Assembly: GCA_046726955.1 (NCBI GenBank)
Contig: JBKPBQ010000214.1
Location: 1-5,032, forward strand
DNA: 5,032 nt
Source of the DNA: CAVPGH01 sp046726955
GTDB taxonomy: Bacteria; Acidobacteriota; Vicinamibacteria; Fen-336
Direction: 5' to 3'
In this document: piece after piece, positions 4,994 through 5,032 of the stretch
Position numbering within the stretch: the first letter of the stretch is position 1
How the letters are laid out: each line of letters starts with the position of its first letter
Program-made: the position numbers and the translations under genes
Notes under the pieces: model-generated
What the model saw: the letters and a program-made list of their open reading frames with translations, nothing else
Told to the model about the DNA's origin: nothing
The model's database searches: none

Positions 4994-5032
4994 ATGCTCT
5001 TCCGTCGCTCGACGCGCGCTCTCGCACTGGCC
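4994..5032 (+). CDS. Start of an unidentified gene, possibly encoding an exported protein (3' end outside window)
   Basis: Only 13 codons are present: MLFRRSTRALALA. The short basic N-terminus (RR, then R) followed by an alanine/leucine run resembles the first part of a Sec signal peptide, but the hydrophobic core and cleavage site lie beyond the window. The start is well supported by AAAGGAGG at 4982-4989. The gene is transcribed away from the exporter operon. I cannot assign a family; an envelope or periplasmic protein is the most that can be inferred. Confidence 0.55.
   Translation, partial: MLFRRSTRALALA

Overview
The window is GC-rich bacterial DNA, roughly two thirds G+C by eye with strong G/C preference at third codon positions. 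It looks like part of a cell-surface polysaccharide locus (O-antigen, capsule or a similar glycan) that uses the ABC-transporter export route. A Gram-negative or other diderm lineage with a GC-rich genome fits best. The sequence does not fix the phylum, and high-GC actinobacteria also carry Wzm/Wzt-type exporters.

Left block, plus strand. The window opens inside a long coding frame whose first ~75 codons look like the C-terminal end of a GT4-type glycosyltransferase. The same frame continues through a linker, about 180 residues of predicted coiled coil, and a complete class I SAM-dependent methyltransferase domain ending at 1640. The next gene, 45 bp later with a good ribosome binding site (1686-2453), is a CmoB-like (DUF1698 / Methyltransf_9) methyltransferase. 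After it, at about 2541-3043, lies the decayed remnant of a third methyltransferase. It has no start codon, a one-base frameshift near 2820-2830 and a shortened C-terminus.

Middle, minus strand. A two-gene exporter operon faces the left block: an ABC-2 permease (Wzm/TagG/KpsM type, 3848-4675) followed by its ATPase (Wzt/TagH/KpsT type, 3079-3870). The two genes overlap by 23 bp. The ATPase has all catalytic motifs but no C-terminal carbohydrate-binding domain. A GC-rich hairpin at 3032-3059 sits where the two transcription units converge.

Right edge. A 318-bp divergent spacer (4676-4993) holds two similar imperfect inverted elements, a bare -10-like hexamer very close to the permease start, and a stem-loop abutting a strong Shine-Dalgarno sequence. 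That sequence leads into the first 13 codons of a plus-strand gene cut by the window end, which looks like the start of an exported protein.

Working together (inference): the glycosyltransferase/methyltransferase fusion and the CmoB-like enzyme would build or decorate a lipid-linked glycan in the cytoplasm, and the permease/ATPase pair would move it across the inner membrane. The most interesting item is the glycosyltransferase-coiled-coil-methyltransferase polypeptide. It brings to mind, without proving, a WbdD-like chain-length ruler or terminator built in a different domain order.
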